From NCBI GenBank assembly GCA_963169135.1, contig CAUJEQ010000052.1, forward strand, positions 1 to 33,600: a DNA stretch of 33,600 nucleotides, given 5' to 3'. Positions 31,929 through 33,600 of the stretch are shown here, piece after piece; position 1 is the stretch's first letter, and the number at the start of each line of letters is the position of its first letter. The notes beneath the pieces were generated by a model, which ran no database searches, had not been told where the DNA came from, and saw only the letters and a list, made by a program, of their open reading frames with translations. Made by a program: the position numbers and the translations under genes. The DNA is from Chloroflexota bacterium. GTDB lineage: Bacteria; Chloroflexota; Dehalococcoidia; Tepidiformales; Tepidiformaceae.

Positions 31929-31934
31929 AGTATA
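31929..31934 (-). promoter_or_regulatory. -10 element of the acnA transcript
   Basis: Minus-strand TATACT, five of six consensus matches, placed just after the MFS stop. The -35 is weak (GCCCCG at 17-nt spacing), which suggests activator help or poor basal strength. Confidence 0.5.
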
Positions 31935-31942
31935 GCGCAGAC

Positions 31943-33370
31943 TTACGCTGGCGGGGCGACAACGGGTTCCCTACCCGGTTCAGCGTCCTTGCGGCCGGGT
32001 GTGCCCAGCCCAAGGAAAAAGCCCAGGCACGCCACCGCCAGCACCGGGATGAGTGCATCGCTGAACTCCGTGGCGCCGCCGCCAACCAGGGGATTGATGG
32101 CCGAAACGGCACCCTCCCGGGACCTGAGGATGGACCCCGAGAGCGCGACCGTTGTTGCCCCACCAAGGAAGAACACGAGGTTGAACACACCGACCCCGAG
32201 CCCGGCGAGGTCGAAGTCGAGTTCGCCCGTGGCGGCGTTGATCACAGATGCGTTCACCATGCCGTAGCCGGATGCGATGACCAGGTAGACGAGGCTCACG
32301 CCCCACGCCGGACCATCGAAGCCCGCCAGGTGGAAGTAGCCAACACCCACCACCATGATCGCTGTCCCGGCGATGATCAGCAGCCGATTCCCGACCGTGT
32401 GCGAGAGTACGCCGCCCGCCATACCAAACAAGGCGATCGCCAACGCTCCCGGCAGGAGGTGCAGTCCGACCTGGATGATGCTGGTTTCGTGATAGCGATA
32501 CAGCAGGAGGGGGATCAGTACTACCGCACCGAAGTGCAACCCTTGCGTGGCGTACCCGACGCCGGCCATCCGCATGAAGCGCACATTGCGGACGACGCGG
32601 GGAGAGAGGAACGGGTCCGGGGTTCCCACGATTCGCGCCACCATCAAGGCTCCGGCCACCAGCGCGCATCCCAGCGCTACCAGGCCGACGGAGTCGGCCG
32701 GGTCGCGGGGGAGGCGGTTGAGCGCCAGCACCCCTCCAGTCACGGTGAGCGCCAGCAGGCCCGCACCGGGTGCGTCGAAACGCTGGTTCGAGTCGCCAGG
32801 GACTCCCGGGACTGCCCTGAGCGCCAGCGGGAGCAGCGCCGCCGCCGAGGCCGCGGTCGCGAAAAATGGGGCGCGCCAGCTTCCAATCTCCGTCAGCGCA
32901 CCACCCACGAGCGGGCCGAGCCCAAAACCCACCCCCACCGCCATGATCGTTGTGCCCATCGCCCGGCCGCGTTCCCGATCAGAGGTCGTCTTTACGATTG
33001 TTGCGAGTGAGAGCGAGGGCACTGCCGTCCCGCCGAATCCCTGGGCCGCCCGGGCTGCCACCAGCAGCCAGTAGGAAGGCGCCAGCGCGACCCCGAGGGA
33101 TGCGACGGTGAAGAGCGTCAGTCCGAAGACGTACATCGGCTTGGTGCCGACTATGTCGGCGAGGCGCCCGTAGACCACCGTCCCGGTGGCGAACGTGATG
33201 ATATAGGCCGTCACGACCCACGTCAGGGTGTCGTCGCCGACGCGGAAGTGCTCCTGGAGATCCGGCAACGCGACCGTCGTCATCGACGCGCTCATGACCG
33301 AAACGAGAATCGTCGCAGAGAGCACGAGCAGCGCGAACCGGCCAAGCCGTGGGGGCGGCAGCGGATCCAT
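31943..33370 (-). CDS. MFS drug:H+ antiporter of the DHA2 (14-helix) type
   Basis: 475 residues. An exporter predicted to use proton antiport. Motifs: TVALPDLQEHF in helix 1, WVVTAYIITFATGTVVYGRLADIVGTK (motif A-like after helix 2), ARAAQGFGGTAVPSLSLATI (motif B region), GRAMGTTIMAVGVGFGLGPLVGG (motif C, antiporter) and SWRAPFFATA. About 14 hydrophobic segments are visible. ATG 33370 gives the usual short N-terminus before helix 1; an in-frame extension to 33463 exists but is atypical. The substrate is unknown. It lies upstream of acnA on the same strand. Divergent region 33371-33558 shows no confident promoter. Confidence 0.85.
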   Translation of the reverse strand: MDPLPPPRLGRFALLVLSATILVSVMSASMTTVALPDLQEHFRVGDDTLTWVVTAYIITFATGTVVYGRLADIVGTKPMYVFGLTLFTVASLGVALAPSYWLLVAARAAQGFGGTAVPSLSLATIVKTTSDRERGRAMGTTIMAVGVGFGLGPLVGGALTEIGSWRAPFFATAASAAALLPLALRAVPGVPGDSNQRFDAPGAGLLALTVTGGVLALNRLPRDPADSVGLVALGCALVAGALMVARIVGTPDPFLSPRVVRNVRFMRMAGVGYATQGLHFGAVVLIPLLLYRYHETSIIQVGLHLLPGALAIALFGMAGGVLSHTVGNRLLIIAGTAIMVVGVGYFHLAGFDGPAWGVSLVYLVIASGYGMVNASVINAATGELDFDLAGLGVGVFNLVFFLGGATTVALSGSILRSREGAVSAINPLVGGGATEFSDALIPVLAVACLGFFLGLGTPGRKDAEPGREPVVAPPA

Positions 33371-33558
33371 GGCCGTCAATCGTGGGCGGAGATTCGCTGG
33401 CTGTCGAACCGAAATCAGCACATTCTTGATGACAGCCGCGATCGGTACTGGTACGCTAGCCACGGTAACCGCGTTCCATCGGCCTCACGGAGAGGTCATT
33501 CGAATTCCACCGGCGCTCGATGACCGTAGGTTCCACGCAATTTCAGGAGGGTCATTGG

Positions 33559-33600
33559 GTGTCGTACACCGACAAGACGCTCGTCTGCAGCGACTGCAGC
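33559..33600 (+). CDS. Zinc-ribbon protein, N-terminal fragment (cut by window edge)
   Basis: GTG 33559 is preceded by AGGAGG (33545-33550) with 8-nt spacing. It reads SYTDKTLVCSDCS, matching the start of a widespread short zinc-ribbon protein family that begins SYTDKTLxCxDCG; the CxxC is the first half of the metal site. Only 14 codons are visible, so identity rests on the start and the motif. Confidence 0.7.
   Translation, partial: MSYTDKTLVCSDCS

Noticed and set aside
31748..31930. Possible c-di-AMP (ydaO) riboswitch
   Set aside because: The GGGACA...GTAGCC stretch faintly recalls the 3' part of that motif, but the conserved upstream core (GGGTGAA-type and AGCTAACC blocks) is missing and the gene context is wrong.
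33371..33463. N-terminal extension of the MFS protein
   Set aside because: It would add 31 residues before the first helix, has no clear ribosome site, and the family normally starts 10-20 residues before helix 1.
1..33600. Insertion sequences, phage genes, integrases or plasmid replication genes
   Set aside because: No transposase, integrase, terminal inverted repeats or target duplications were seen; the gene content looks chromosomal.

Overview
This is a GC-rich (about two-thirds G+C), gene-dense bacterial chromosome segment. It carries about 29 protein genes, one tRNA and several well-formed sigma-A-type promoters, and shows no mobile element, CRISPR array or rRNA. The gene mix suggests Chloroflexota, perhaps near Dehalococcoidia/Tepidiformia; this is an inference from content, not a phylogeny. 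Relevant genes are an LLM-class (F420-type) oxidoreductase, a thiolase-like protein paired with a DUF35 protein, an EF-G2-type GTPase, a eukaryote-like NADP-IDH next to aconitase, an exonuclease-DinG fusion, and an Mrp ATPase joined to a NYN-domain protein. Some genes look leaderless: an extended -10 lies 7-8 nt before the ATG. Others have clear Shine-Dalgarno sites, several of which select GTG or TTG starts.

Layout. 1-2836 (minus): a 3'-truncated rph and comEC. 2968-4574 (plus): a thiolase-like/DUF35 pair with its own promoter and a strong terminator. 4656-6773 (minus): mrp and a NYN-domain RNase-like gene. 7046-10870 (plus): a small Cys/His protein with an operator-like palindrome, pyrD, tRNA-Pro(UGG), then a translationally coupled trio (unknown protein, threonine aldolase, lipoprotein). 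11090-12838 (plus): an orphan winged-helix response regulator and an LLM oxidoreductase. 12842-17487 (minus): M50 protease, tyrA, aroA, gmk and an SDR; the tyrA-aroA-gmk cistrons overlap by GTGA junctions. 17745-21818 (plus): a cell-envelope module of two tandem paralogous membrane-anchored beta-propellers and a secreted transglycosylase/SH3/Ig-like protein. 21828-23885 (minus): EF-G2. 24091-27677 (plus): exonuclease-DinG, GNAT and an overlapping DUF4160/DUF2442 pair. 27736-33370 (minus): icd, acnA with a long structured leader, and a DHA2-type MFS exporter. 33559-end (plus): the start of a zinc-ribbon protein.

The most unusual element is the 243-nt leader of acnA. It has a TATACT -10, a multi-hairpin domain, a 12-codon upstream ORF with an excellent Shine-Dalgarno, and mutually exclusive hairpins between that ORF and the acnA start. 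It looks like an undescribed cis-regulatory RNA or leader-peptide switch controlling entry to the TCA cycle (acnA-icd). Other points of interest are Mrp without its CxxC, DinG with one Fe-S cysteine position changed to Asn, a thiolase-fold protein lacking both catalytic cysteines, and a symmetric 17-bp palindrome placed equally far from two divergent promoters.
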